Of a DNA stretch of 64,000 bases, positions 16,592-26,428 are shown piece after piece. The notes beneath the pieces are model-generated. The model saw only the letters and a program-made list of their open reading frames with translations. It was not told the origin of the DNA and ran no database searches. Position 1 is the stretch's first letter, and the number at the start of each line of letters is the position of its first letter. Made by a program: the position numbers and the translations under genes. Source of the stretch: Ignavibacteriota bacterium (GTDB lineage: Bacteria; Bacteroidota; Ignavibacteria; Ignavibacteriales; Melioribacteraceae); assembly GCA_013112585.1 (NCBI GenBank), contig JABFGH010000003.1:1-64000 (forward strand), given 5' to 3'.

Positions 16592-18949
16592 CTACTTCAG
16601 CAATATCATTTTATTCGTTTGAGTGAATTCTCCGCTCTTAATTCTATAAAAATATATTCCGCTAGGCAAAAGATTAGCATTCCAGTCAAATGAGTATTTC
16701 CCCGCACCAAGTTCCTGCTTTATCAACGTTTCAATTTCCTCACCCAGGAAGTTATAAATTTTCAGTTCCGTAAATCCCGGTTCCACAATACTAAAAGTGA
16801 TCTTTGTAGTAGGGTTAAACGGATTAGGATAGTTCTGATTCAAACTATACTCATTAGGTAATCCCATGTCATCATTGATGTCAGTTGTTACTTCAGTTTT
16901 AAATCCAAAAGATTCCGACCAGCCGCCAAAACCTAAATTATTGCTGGAGCTTACCCTCCATGAATGAATTCGATTATTAAGAAGGTGTGTTGTAACTGTG
17001 CAGACTGTATCGGTGACAAGTGTGTCAACTTGTAATAAGTTCGGGGAAATTGCCGTACCGAGATAAACTTGCAAATTATAATCAGTTGCACCCTGGGCTG
17101 AAAACCAAGTTAATGTTGGCGTAATTGAAACATTAGTTGTTGTATGAGGCGGATCGCTTAATACCGGAGGAATTGGGAAGCCGGTAGTAAAACTCCATGT
17201 ATCCGAATATTCTCCTTCGCCGGCATAATTTGATGAGCTCACTCTCCAAAAATATTCGGTCTGTCCTGTAAAGCCTGATGCAACAATAAACGTATCTCTA
17301 ATTTCCTCTTTTTCAAAAATTATGTTGGTAAATAAATTATCCTCTGCAATTTGAATTTTACTTGTTGAAGAATGTTCAACATTTCTCCAACGAAGCAGTA
17401 CTTCTTCGGGCTGACTGCTGTTTCCATTTTCCGGAAATTCAAGATAGGTTTTTCCCGGCGGTACAATTTCCACTTGAATAACTTCACTCAATCCGCTTTC
17501 TACATAATTTCGGCTTAAACTTGTTACACCAAAATAAAATGTAGATTCCCCGGGCGGCGGTTCCGGCAAATAGGCAAAGTTAGTACCGCTTATTGCTGCA
17601 ATATTTGCGGGATCATCAAGATCTGCTTGCGTGTATGTCATTGAGGGAAGTCGATAAACTGCATACATAAATGCCTCAGCGGCATTGCCTGATGTACCGG
17701 GTTCATCCCAAACTAAACCATCACCGCGTTCTCCCGCCAAACTTTCATAACGTAAGTTTGATGGTGCATTTGGGACATCCATATTTTTCCAATCCATAAC
17801 CGGCGGTAATGCTTTGTACTTAAAATGATTTGAATTCAGATAATCCGTAAAACCTGTATTAGTTAAAAAGTTTGATGATTTAAAAAATATACTTCCTTGT
17901 GTATTTGGATCAGTTCTGTTCAAATCGATCTGAGCTCCGTATTCAGTTGGGGCATAAGCTTTATATAATCCCATACCGGAATAGAGATGCCTGCCATTAA
18001 TTTGACTTGACCACCATGGAAGGAGAGTGCCGTAATCCTGTCCTCCGCCGAAAGCCCAATATAATTGAGGTGTTAAATAATCGAGCCATTGATTTTCAAT
18101 CCAGGTTACGGCATCGCAGTAAATTACACTATATGCATCCATTCCTGTTATTCCTGCCGGTACTCCATTTTTCCAAATGCCGAATGGGCTAATACCAAAT
18201 TTTATATGAGGCAGCTCTGTTGCAAGCGTATCACTAATTGCCTCAACTAATAGATGCACATTATCACGACGCCAATCTTCAATATCACTAAAGCCGCGAG
18301 GATACAAACTAAAAGTTCCGGTATCTTGTGTTGTAATTTGGTGGCTCGGATATGGATAAAAATAATCGTCGAGATGTACACCGTCAACATCATAGTTTGT
18401 TGTAACATCAAGTATAATATCGATAATATAATTTCGAACTTCGGGCAAGCCGGGATTCAGAAATTTAAATCCGGTAACATCAAGCACCCAATCCGGTTGA
18501 GTATTTGTAACATGTATTGGGTCTGTCGGGTAATCACCTGCATTGCTTTCAGCACGGTAAGGATTAAACCATGCATGCAATTCCATGCCCCGTTTATGTG
18601 CTTCATCAATTGCAAATTGGAGCGGATCGTAAAACGGACTTGGCGCTTGTCCCTGCACTCCCGTTAACCAATATGACCAAGGCTCGTAATTCGATTGATA
18701 AATTGCATCGCACTCAGGACGAATTTGAAAAATTACCGAGTTAATATTATTAGCCTGCAGTTCATCTAAAATTAATCTTAGCTCCTGCTTCTGTTCAGCG
18801 GTTGAAATACCCGGCTGTGATGGCCAATCCTCATTCCTTACAAGTGCTATCCATGCACCTCTAAATTCTCGTTTTAGGGGATTGCCTTGCCCCATTACTG
18901 GTAAAGCCATTAAGAATACTAAGAATGTGGTTATCAATTTTGCATACAT
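16592..18949 (-). CDS. Secreted GHL10-type glycosidase-like protein with T9SS tail
   Basis: 785 residues. Signal peptide in the first 20 (LITTFLVFLMALPVMGQ). Residues about 25-345 match the GHL10/DUF187 domain, a TIM barrel glycoside-hydrolase-like family: REFRGAWIALVRNEDWPS, NSVIFQIRPECDAIYQS, ELHAWFNPYRA, VDGVHLDDYFYP with two likely catalytic Asp, and WLDYLTPQLYWAF. Then come three FN3-like modules (about 400-690) and a T9SS sorting domain with NYPNPFNPTT ending ILLK. Family members include enzymes acting on cell-wall or exopolysaccharide. It should be exported to the cell surface. Substrate unknown. Confidence 0.9.
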   Translation of the reverse strand: MYAKLITTFLVFLMALPVMGQGNPLKREFRGAWIALVRNEDWPSQPGISTAEQKQELRLILDELQANNINSVIFQIRPECDAIYQSNYEPWSYWLTGVQGQAPSPFYDPLQFAIDEAHKRGMELHAWFNPYRAESNAGDYPTDPIHVTNTQPDWVLDVTGFKFLNPGLPEVRNYIIDIILDVTTNYDVDGVHLDDYFYPYPSHQITTQDTGTFSLYPRGFSDIEDWRRDNVHLLVEAISDTLATELPHIKFGISPFGIWKNGVPAGITGMDAYSVIYCDAVTWIENQWLDYLTPQLYWAFGGGQDYGTLLPWWSSQINGRHLYSGMGLYKAYAPTEYGAQIDLNRTDPNTQGSIFFKSSNFLTNTGFTDYLNSNHFKYKALPPVMDWKNMDVPNAPSNLRYESLAGERGDGLVWDEPGTSGNAAEAFMYAVYRLPSMTYTQADLDDPANIAAISGTNFAYLPEPPPGESTFYFGVTSLSRNYVESGLSEVIQVEIVPPGKTYLEFPENGNSSQPEEVLLRWRNVEHSSTSKIQIAEDNLFTNIIFEKEEIRDTFIVASGFTGQTEYFWRVSSSNYAGEGEYSDTWSFTTGFPIPPVLSDPPHTTTNVSITPTLTWFSAQGATDYNLQVYLGTAISPNLLQVDTLVTDTVCTVTTHLLNNRIHSWRVSSSNNLGFGGWSESFGFKTEVTTDINDDMGLPNEYSLNQNYPNPFNPTTKITFSIVEPGFTELKIYNFLGEEIETLIKQELGAGKYSFDWNANLLPSGIYFYRIKSGEFTQTNKMILLK

Positions 18950-19084
18950 ATTTACCTCATGTTGAAGTGTTAATCTTTTCGATTATCTAAAATTAGTAAA
19001 TTAAATATTAAAGTGGGAAGTTTGAGAGTAGTTTTTAATTCTAAAAAAAGAGACGTAATTCCTTAGTCTCTACAAAAATTTATT

Positions 19085-22000
19085 CTATTTATTATTCCAA
19101 ATAGGGAAACGACCCGGAGTATGCGGAGCACTGAGTTTTTCTAAATTTAATTCAATCCCGTTTATGTTTGTATCAATTGATTTTAGATTCATGAGTAAAT
19201 CAGTAAACCTGCTGGATGCTTCATCATACGCTCTTTTTAAAGTATTGGTGGCAGCACCGGTAGTCCCCCATAATGAATAAGTAATCAACTCAACTCTTCC
19301 TTTAACTGATGTTGGTGATGCCCCTTCATATCTGGCGCGAAGGTTATCTCCATTAAGGTCACGGTTGAATTTTTTTAATTCCAATTCAACCTCAACAATA
19401 TTATTGAATGTTTCCGGAGGAACATCGGCAGCTTCAACCACTGCTTTTTTCAGATAAGATAATTTCTTTACTAATTCTTTTCTATAGGAATCAGCACCGC
19501 TTATTGCTCGTGTAAGTTCTGCAACCTTTTGGTTAAATTTATCTAATTCAATTTTATCAAGTGCAGGAAGTGTGATGTTGTTTAGCGGCTTGCAAATAAA
19601 TTCTTCAGGTCCTGCAATATCGGTAAACTTGCCGTCATCAAATTTAGAAAGTGATACTTTATACTTACCCGGAACTACCATGTAGCCTTGATCTTCCGAC
19701 ATCCACGGCACGCTATCATCAAAGGGCGTCAAGTCGATCGGAGTAAATGGGCTGTACCTGAAATCCCACACAATTCTGTTTACTCCTTTTGAGGGACTTG
19801 TTTTAATTTTTCGAACAACATTATTCTGCATATCCATAACAGTAAAAAGTAAATATGAATCTTGTTCTTCGCTCTCTTTTCTTAAAGTTTCATAGGTGGG
19901 ATATTTAATATCCTTCCCCTTTTTTACTAACTCTTTTTCCTCTTCTCTTCTTTTTTCTTTTAGAGTTTTGAAGCCATCTTTAAGATAATAAGTGAATACG
20001 GCTCCAACTTTTGGATTAGGAGCAGAATAAAAACTAGCGCCCATAAATCCAATTCCTTTAAATCCAAATGGGTTTGAGGGGATGAACATCAATGCATCTT
20101 CAATCGGGAAAATAACGGCTTCCTTTTTTAGTGTTTCGGATGAGAGATTCCGCAACGGTGAGTAATCATCCAAAATAAAAACTCCTCTTCCGAATGTGGA
20201 CACTACCAGATCATTTTCTTCACGCTGAATTTCGATATCCATTACAGAGTGATTAGGAATTCCATTTTTTAATTTTATCCATTCATCACCGCCATTGTTG
20301 GAAAAGTAAACTCCGAATTGAGTTCCTACAAAAAGTAAGTTCTTATCAATATGATCTTCAGCAACTGAATAAGTGCTGCCTCGTTTAGGTAAATTGCTAT
20401 TTATTGAAAACCAATTAGCGCCGCCGTCTGTAGTTTTGTAAAGGTACGGAAGTTTATCACCGCCGATAAAATTATGAATTGCAGCATAAGCGATTTGCTT
20501 ATTAAAGTTAGATGCTATGATGTGGTGAATACGCGCATACTTAGGAATACCGGGTACTTCTGCCTTTATCCAGTTATCACCGCTGTTAGTGGTATAGTGG
20601 ATAAAACCATCACCGGAGCCGACAAAAAGAATTTTTTCATCAAGCGGAGATTCTGCAATAGTTACGATGTTAGCCATGGAACTTTTTCTAGCCAACTGAT
20701 CGATACTCCAACTTTGCCCCATCAGTTTCTGCATTTCTTGGGGTACACCTCTTGTCAAGTCGGGACTAATTTCCCTCCATGTACTTCCCTGATCATCGGT
20801 TCTAAGCAATTTATTTGCGCCAAAATATAATCGCTTATTATCATGTTGAGAGATCAGCAGTGCAGCATCCCAATCAAAGCGGTATGCAGTATCACCAATC
20901 TCGTATGGTTTGATATAATAATTTTCACCGCTCTTTTTATCGAAGCGAACGAGACCGCCAAATTGCGACATTGCATAAATTATATTCGGGTCTTTCCAAT
21001 CTGCTTGCGATTCAAAACCATCACCGCCGTTAGTGAAAAGCCAGTCCCGGTTTGTTATTCCGCCCGAGCTTATAGTTCTTGAGGGACCGGTCAAACTATT
21101 ATTATCCTGTGTTCCGATGAACACATTGTAAAATGGTTTTGCATTGTCAACGGCAACTTTATAAATCTCAGTGATAGGAAGATTTGCTTTGAAGTCCCAA
21201 TTTTTCCCTTGGTCGTATGATTCATAAACACCGCCGTCACAACCGGCAATCAAATGTTTATTATTAACCGGGTTAATCCACATGCAATGATCATCAACAT
21301 GTTTAAATTTGCTGCCGACATTTTCAAAAGTCTTGCCGCCGTCATCGGTAAATTTCATAAATACATCCATGCTGTAAACTCTATCGGCATCTTTTGTATC
21401 GGCAACAATTTTTTGAAAATAAAATTTGTAAGCAGAATTATAATTGCTCTGCTTTGTCCAGCTAACACCCCGATCAAGACTTCTATAAAAACCTAAATTA
21501 TCTTTATCGGCTTCAACAACTGCATAAAGAATATCGGGGTTAACAGGTGAGATATCCATTCCAACACGACCAATATCAGAAGAAGGTAAGCCGCTCTTCA
21601 TCTTATCCCAATTTGCTCCGCCGTCGGTTGTACGGTAAATTCCGCTTTCGGGTCCGCCGGAAACTGCGGTATACAAATTTCTCATTCGCTGATGAGCAAC
21701 TGCATAAAGTATATTTGAATAACGCGGGTCCATGTGAACTTGAAAGCATCCGGTATTTTCACTAATGAATAAACTGCGCTCCCAAGTTTTACCGCCGTCG
21801 GTTGTCTTAAATATTCCTCTATCACCGCCGGGGTTTCTTAGTGATCCGTAGGCTGCGGCATAAACAATGTTTGAATTGTTCGGATCAATTTCAATTCCGC
21901 CTATATGCTCGGAATCTTTAAGTCCCATATTTTTCCAACTCTTGCCGCCGTCCTCGCTTTTGTAAATGCCGTCGCCATAAATAACATTATTTTGATTATT

Positions 22001-22351
22001 ATTTTCGCCGGTTCCAACCCACACAATATTTGTGTTGGTCGGATCAACAGCCACAAACCCGATTGCGTATGAATCCTGGTTATCAAAAACCGGATCAAAC
22101 GTAATTCCCTTATTTGTTGTCTTCCACAAATTGCCATGCCCTGAAGCAACATAGTATTCACTATGATTATTAGGGTTTACAGCAATTGCAGAAATTCTTC
22201 CGCCGGTAATTGCCGGACCTATGCTTCTGAATTTTATTCCGGCTAAAGAAATATTTTTAAGGGAATCCGGTTCGGAAGTTTTTTGTGCAGTGATTGTTAA
22301 TGAGAATACAAATGTAAAAAGTAATATGAAGGATGCTATTTTTCTTTTCAT
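19085..22351 (-). CDS. Exported VPS10/BNR-repeat propeller protein
   Basis: 1088 residues. Signal peptide KIASFILLFTFVFSLTITAQ. Residues about 35-780 are beta-propeller blades of the sortilin/VPS10 and BNR type, each with an Asp-box-like GGKSWKNMG, GGKTWERS, GGANWDKM, GSTWREI, GDNWIKA or GDEWIKL. The last 300 residues carry an Ig-like strand region (VPGKYKVSLSKFDDGK) and a helical end. Such proteins are very common in Bacteroidota and often labelled glycosyl hydrolase or sialidase without proof; no catalytic set can be confirmed here. Unlike other secreted proteins in this window it lacks the T9SS tail. Single gene. Confidence 0.85.
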   Translation of the reverse strand: MKRKIASFILLFTFVFSLTITAQKTSEPDSLKNISLAGIKFRSIGPAITGGRISAIAVNPNNHSEYYVASGHGNLWKTTNKGITFDPVFDNQDSYAIGFVAVDPTNTNIVWVGTGENNNQNNVIYGDGIYKSEDGGKSWKNMGLKDSEHIGGIEIDPNNSNIVYAAAYGSLRNPGGDRGIFKTTDGGKTWERSLFISENTGCFQVHMDPRYSNILYAVAHQRMRNLYTAVSGGPESGIYRTTDGGANWDKMKSGLPSSDIGRVGMDISPVNPDILYAVVEADKDNLGFYRSLDRGVSWTKQSNYNSAYKFYFQKIVADTKDADRVYSMDVFMKFTDDGGKTFENVGSKFKHVDDHCMWINPVNNKHLIAGCDGGVYESYDQGKNWDFKANLPITEIYKVAVDNAKPFYNVFIGTQDNNSLTGPSRTISSGGITNRDWLFTNGGDGFESQADWKDPNIIYAMSQFGGLVRFDKKSGENYYIKPYEIGDTAYRFDWDAALLISQHDNKRLYFGANKLLRTDDQGSTWREISPDLTRGVPQEMQKLMGQSWSIDQLARKSSMANIVTIAESPLDEKILFVGSGDGFIHYTTNSGDNWIKAEVPGIPKYARIHHIIASNFNKQIAYAAIHNFIGGDKLPYLYKTTDGGANWFSINSNLPKRGSTYSVAEDHIDKNLLFVGTQFGVYFSNNGGDEWIKLKNGIPNHSVMDIEIQREENDLVVSTFGRGVFILDDYSPLRNLSSETLKKEAVIFPIEDALMFIPSNPFGFKGIGFMGASFYSAPNPKVGAVFTYYLKDGFKTLKEKRREEEKELVKKGKDIKYPTYETLRKESEEQDSYLLFTVMDMQNNVVRKIKTSPSKGVNRIVWDFRYSPFTPIDLTPFDDSVPWMSEDQGYMVVPGKYKVSLSKFDDGKFTDIAGPEEFICKPLNNITLPALDKIELDKFNQKVAELTRAISGADSYRKELVKKLSYLKKAVVEAADVPPETFNNIVEVELELKKFNRDLNGDNLRARYEGASPTSVKGRVELITYSLWGTTGAATNTLKRAYDEASSRFTDLLMNLKSIDTNINGIELNLEKLSAPHTPGRFPIWNNK

Positions 22352-22680
22352 GCGAGTAGCTTTGTTTTAATTGTAGAATATTTATTTGAGTGTTTTAAAA
22401 TAGGAAAGGATATTGAAATTAAAAAAAATTAGCAGCAAAGTTTTTGAAATTCTAAAATGCCTTTTATCAACGTCAAGAGTCATAGACCATGAGCCTCTAA
22501 TGGGCACATGGTTGATTTTGAGAAACAAGTTTACTAAATTGATTTTAGCAGATGTAGGTATCCTTTTAATAGGTTTAACCTTTCAAAATTTAGTTCTGAA
22601 AATCTGAAAATATTTTATAGACTTTAATCGGGAAATAGTGTTCAAATAAATTTAGAATTTAATACAGGGTTAATCGGGTT
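22352..22680. other. Intergenic region upstream of the polymer operon
   Basis: 329 bases between divergent genes, presumably holding both promoters. A hairpin can form at 22486-22512 (ACCATG with CATGGT, and GCC with GGC inside). A 64-codon open frame at 22413-22607 has no ribosome site and no protein-like features, so I do not call it a gene. Confidence 0.5.
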
Positions 22681-23466
22681 TTGAATAAGGAAAGTTTCGC
22701 ATTAGTTACGGGGGCAAGTAGTGGAATTGGAAAAGAGATTTCCAAACAGCTGGCAAGCAAAGGCATAAACCTAATACTCATATCGAGGAAGAAAAATCAA
22801 TTAGAAGAACTGAAAAATTTCATTCAGACTCAAAACAATGTCTCAGTTAAAATAATTGCTGCTGATCTATCAATTATTGGAGCGTCAGAAGATATTTTTG
22901 ATCGATTAAATAAAGAAAAGATAAAAGTTAACACGCTAGTAAATAATGCCGGAGCTGCAAGCTATGGTAAATTTACTGAAACTGAATTTGAGGTAGAAAC
23001 CAATCTACTGCATCTTAACATTATTTCAATTGTCCAGCTAACAAAATTACTCCTTCCGAAAATGATAGAAGATAAGGAAGGAAAAATACTTAATATTGCT
23101 TCTACAGCTGCATTTAGAGCAGGTCCTCTTATGGCGACTTATTGTGCCGCAAAGGCATTTGTTTTATCTTTTTCAGAAGCGCTTTCTCAAGAATTAAAAG
23201 GAACCGGAATATCAGTAACCACAGTTTGCCCCGGAGCAACGGATACCGGGTTTGCAAAAGCAGCCGGCATGGAAAACTTATTCTATTTTAAAAAAATGAA
23301 TTTAGCATCCGCTAAAACTGTTGCAGAGTTTTCAATCAATTCGATGATGAATAAAAAAGTAGTAGCAGTGCAAGGCTTACGTAATAAAGTAATTCTATTT
23401 TTAACTAAGATTCTACCCCGCAATTTTGTAAATAAAATTACACACCGGGTTAGAAAAAATAATTAG
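22681..23466 (+). CDS. Short-chain dehydrogenase/reductase
   Basis: 261 residues, classical SDR: cofactor site TGASSGIGKE, NNAGAAS, catalytic Ser in NIASTAAF, and YCAAK for Tyr/Lys. The C-terminal extension of about 30 residues (KVILFLTKILPRNFVNKI) is hydrophobic and basic, as in the DltE/YqjQ-type SDRs. The start is TTG, immediately before the Asn-Lys-Glu-Ser sequence. It heads the run of forward genes through 28724 and ends 26 bases before the glycosyltransferase gene, so a role in making or modifying a surface polymer precursor is plausible. Confidence 0.85.
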   Translation: MNKESFALVTGASSGIGKEISKQLASKGINLILISRKKNQLEELKNFIQTQNNVSVKIIAADLSIIGASEDIFDRLNKEKIKVNTLVNNAGAASYGKFTETEFEVETNLLHLNIISIVQLTKLLLPKMIEDKEGKILNIASTAAFRAGPLMATYCAAKAFVLSFSEALSQELKGTGISVTTVCPGATDTGFAKAAGMENLFYFKKMNLASAKTVAEFSINSMMNKKVVAVQGLRNKVILFLTKILPRNFVNKITHRVRKNN

Positions 23467-23492
23467 ATACATACTAAGTTGAGTTCTAAATA

Positions 23493-24692
23493 ATGCGTGA
23501 CTTTACAGACAAGCACATTGTGATAATTATTGAGGACATGCCTGCACCGCTTGATAGGAGAGTTTGGCAGGAAGCAATTGCGTTAAAAGAGAAAGGTTCA
23601 TCTGTTTCAATTATTTGTCCGAAAATGAAAGGTTATAATAAAAGTTATGAAGTAATTGATGGAATCAAGATTTACCGGCATCCAATTCCATTTGAAGCCG
23701 AGAGAGCAGTAGGATTTTTACTTGAATATTCAACCGCACTTTTATTTGAGTTTGCTTTATTGGTTAAAATTTATTTGAAGCAGAAAATTAATGTAATACA
23801 AGGCTGCACTCCTCCGGACTTAATGTTTCTGCCTGTTCTTCCTTTCAAACTTTTCGGGGTAAAATATGTTTTTGATCATCACGACTTAAATCCAGAGTTA
23901 TATTTATCGAAGTTTAATAAAAAGGGGTTTTTCTATCAACTGCTGAAATTGTTTGAAAAAATGAATTTCCGAACCGCTGATTTTTCCATTGCAATGAACT
24001 CCTCTTATAAAAACATTGCAATTGAAAGGGGAAAAATGAATCCCGAAAATGTAAGTATAGTAAGGAGTGGACCGGATTTAGAACGACTAAAAATTTGTAA
24101 AGAGAATATGAAATATAAAAACGATAAAAAATTTCTTGTTGGATACTTAGGTGTAATTTCAAAGCAGGATGGCGTTGATTTGCTGATGAAGATAATCAGA
24201 TTAGTTTTAGATAGAAGAGATGATGTACAATTTGCAATTATTGGGGGCGGGCTTGAACTTGAGAATATTAAAGATATTGCAGCAAAACTTAAAATTAAAA
24301 ACGACGTAACCTTTTACGGAATGGTAAAAGATAACAATTTACTATCCGAGATTATAAGTACATGCGATATCTGTGTAAATCCTGATGAGTACAATGAGTT
24401 CAATGACACATGCACTTCGGTAAAGATCATGGAATATATGGCACTAAAAAAAGCTGTTGTTCAGTTTGATTTGAAAGAGGGCAGATACTCAGCACAGAAA
24501 GCTGCACTGTATGCAGAAAATGGCAGCCTACATGATTTTGCAGATAAAATTTGTTATTTGCTTGATCAAAAAATGTTAAGAGAAGAAATGGCTGAATTTG
24601 GTTATCAGAGAGTGGTAAAAGAATTATCATGGCAAAATGAAAAAATGAAATATCTCAATTTTTATTCAAAAGTATTTTCTAACCGTAACTGA
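23493..24692 (+). CDS. Glycosyltransferase, GT4 family
   Basis: 399 residues, GT-B fold. The N-terminal domain opens IVIIIEDMPAPLDRRVWQEA followed by ALKEKGSSVSIICP, typical of WbuB-like GT4 enzymes. The C-terminal domain shows LVGYLGVISKQDGVDLLM, FAIIGGGLELENI, VTFYGMV and the EX7E-type region INPDEYNEF to MEYMALKKAVV. It transfers a sugar from a nucleotide sugar to a growing surface glycan. It lies seven bases before the WecG gene, with the same strand and codon use; operon membership is clear. Confidence 0.9.
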   Translation: MRDFTDKHIVIIIEDMPAPLDRRVWQEAIALKEKGSSVSIICPKMKGYNKSYEVIDGIKIYRHPIPFEAERAVGFLLEYSTALLFEFALLVKIYLKQKINVIQGCTPPDLMFLPVLPFKLFGVKYVFDHHDLNPELYLSKFNKKGFFYQLLKLFEKMNFRTADFSIAMNSSYKNIAIERGKMNPENVSIVRSGPDLERLKICKENMKYKNDKKFLVGYLGVISKQDGVDLLMKIIRLVLDRRDDVQFAIIGGGLELENIKDIAAKLKIKNDVTFYGMVKDNNLLSEIISTCDICVNPDEYNEFNDTCTSVKIMEYMALKKAVVQFDLKEGRYSAQKAALYAENGSLHDFADKICYLLDQKMLREEMAEFGYQRVVKELSWQNEKMKYLNFYSKVFSNRN

Positions 24693-24699
24693 GTTTTAT

Positions 24700-25527
24700 A
24701 TGGATAATGGATTAATAAAAATTTGTTTCAAAAATGATCTAAATCTTATCACAGGAACTTTCCCCCAAATAACCGCTTGGATTGTTTCTCTTGCGGAATC
24801 AGATAGGAATTCTAATCCGCAAATCATTAGCCATATTAATGTATTTAATTATAACCGTATGCAGATGAATACTGAGCTGGCGGATGAAATGAAAATAAAT
24901 AATAATTTATTATTCGATGGGATTGGTTTTAAAATTGCATCTGCAATACTTGGCTACGGTTGGCTGCCTGACTTAAACGGGACAGATTTATTTCCTTTAG
25001 TAATGAAACAAGCCTCTGAAAAGAAACTTAGTTTGTACTGCCTTGGTGCAAAGGAAGATGTAATAGATGCCGCTGTTAAAAATATCAAAAAAACTTATTC
25101 CGGGGTTAGAATCACAGGGTTTCGTTCCGGATATTTTGATAAAAAAGATGAAGCAAAAATTGTTGATGACATAAATAATTCTAATGCACAAATATTATTA
25201 ATCGGAAGAAATTTTTTACAGCAAGAGGAGTTTGCACTCAGACATAGAGAAAAGTTGAATGTTTCATTAATATGGAATGTAGGCGGACTGTATAATTTTA
25301 TTTCAGAAACTGTTCCGAGAGCACCGCTCATTTTTAGAAAATTGCGACTCGAATGGCTATTTAGATTTTTGATTGAACCACGGCGAATGTGGTACAGAAA
25401 TATTATTGCCGCTCCTCTTTTTATTTTTAACATTATTGGTTTTAGATTAAAATATTTTTTTAGTAGAAGGGGAAATACAAAATCTCAAAAACCGGCAATA
25501 AGAAAGCTGGATGCCGATAATCTCTAA
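24700..25527 (+). CDS. WecG/TagA/CpsF family glycosyltransferase
   Basis: 275 residues of the GT26 family. Recognisable elements: NTELADEMKINNNLLFDGIG near the substrate site, LPDLNGTDLFP with the conserved NG-D, LYCLGAKEDVIDAAVKNIKK, GFRSGYF, and GRNFLQQEEFALRHREKL, VGGLYNF. GT26 enzymes add ManNAcA or ManNAc to a lipid-linked GlcNAc, an early step in polymer synthesis. The C-terminus (RRMWYRNIIAAPLFIFNIIG) is membrane-associated. It is co-transcribed with the GT4 gene before it and the deacetylase after it, which starts five bases past its stop. Confidence 0.88.
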   Translation: MDNGLIKICFKNDLNLITGTFPQITAWIVSLAESDRNSNPQIISHINVFNYNRMQMNTELADEMKINNNLLFDGIGFKIASAILGYGWLPDLNGTDLFPLVMKQASEKKLSLYCLGAKEDVIDAAVKNIKKTYSGVRITGFRSGYFDKKDEAKIVDDINNSNAQILLIGRNFLQQEEFALRHREKLNVSLIWNVGGLYNFISETVPRAPLIFRKLRLEWLFRFLIEPRRMWYRNIIAAPLFIFNIIGFRLKYFFSRRGNTKSQKPAIRKLDADNL

Positions 25528-25531
25528 AACT

Positions 25532-26428
25532 ATGCAAAGTAGAATTAAAAATAAAATACCATTGCTGATAACGATGGATCTTGAAATTGCTGAAGACCAT
25601 AATTTGGAACAGCAGGCACAAATAATAAATAAATTGAATAAAAACATTGAACTGCCAATTACAATATTTACAGCTGCAAATGCTGCTCAAAAATTTTCAA
25701 ATGAAATAAAAAATTTAGATAGTACATTTCATGAATTCGGCTGTCACGGATTAAATCATTCTGAAAGTGAAAATTTTAATAAAATGACAATTGCCGAATC
25801 AAGTGATGCAATTTATAAAGCTACAACAATTATTGAATCTATAATTGGTATGAGACCAACAGCTTTTAGAGGACCCAGCATGGGAACATCCTCCAATACT
25901 CAGCATGCTTTGGTTGAGAACGGGTATAAAACTGATTTTTCAGTTTGTTCACAGCGGTTTGATATTTTTAATTCGAAAGGGGGTAGTGCCGGATGGCTAA
26001 CTGCTCCTCGTATTCCGTATCATCCAAGTAAAAGTTCACCATTTAAAAGAGGAAATTCAAAATTATTAGTTGTTCCTTTAAGGAGTATGGGATTACCTTT
26101 TCTTTCAGGCACACTATATTTATTCGGGTTACATTTTATGAAAATGTTTTTCAATTTACTTTTTAAAGAATCTCAAAAATCAAATAAACCGATTGTTTAT
26201 TTATTTCATTCATATGAGTTCTGTGAAATTAATAGAACAGACACAAAAAATTCAGCCAAGCAAAAACTGCTTCATAGAATCTATCATCAAGATAGGAACA
26301 AAAGATTAAAATTAAATTTGGAGTTGATTAAGTATATGATTTCTTTTTCTGAAGTGGAGCCTATGACTGCACGTAGTTTTTTTGAATACTTTAATGAACC
26401 AAAAAATATGTTTGAAGAGTATGTATAA
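25532..26428 (+). CDS. Polysaccharide deacetylase family protein
   Basis: 298 residues from the ATG at 25532 (an in-frame ATG at 25511 would overlap the previous gene). NodB-type fold: LLITMDLEIAED carries the Asp, EFGCHGLNHSE the metal His pair, and RGPSMGTSSNTQHALVENGY the substrate loop with TDFSV. The C-terminal YLFHSYEFCE holds the last His. Compared with typical members, the first motif reads TMDLE rather than TFDD, so catalytic details may differ. It would remove N- or O-acetyl groups from a cell-surface glycan. It overlaps the following radical SAM gene by eight bases. Confidence 0.85.
   Translation: MQSRIKNKIPLLITMDLEIAEDHNLEQQAQIINKLNKNIELPITIFTAANAAQKFSNEIKNLDSTFHEFGCHGLNHSESENFNKMTIAESSDAIYKATTIIESIIGMRPTAFRGPSMGTSSNTQHALVENGYKTDFSVCSQRFDIFNSKGGSAGWLTAPRIPYHPSKSSPFKRGNSKLLVVPLRSMGLPFLSGTLYLFGLHFMKMFFNLLFKESQKSNKPIVYLFHSYEFCEINRTDTKNSAKQKLLHRIYHQDRNKRLKLNLELIKYMISFSEVEPMTARSFFEYFNEPKNMFEEYV

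Noticed and set aside
19085-22351. Sialidase assignment for the BNR-repeat protein
   Set aside because: Asp-box repeats alone do not make a sialidase; the Arg triad and nucleophile Tyr could not be identified and the blade pattern is VPS10-like.
22413-22607. 64-codon forward frame in the gap upstream of the SDR gene
   Set aside because: No ribosome site, no recognisable domain, biased composition from AT-rich sequence. Treated as noncoding.
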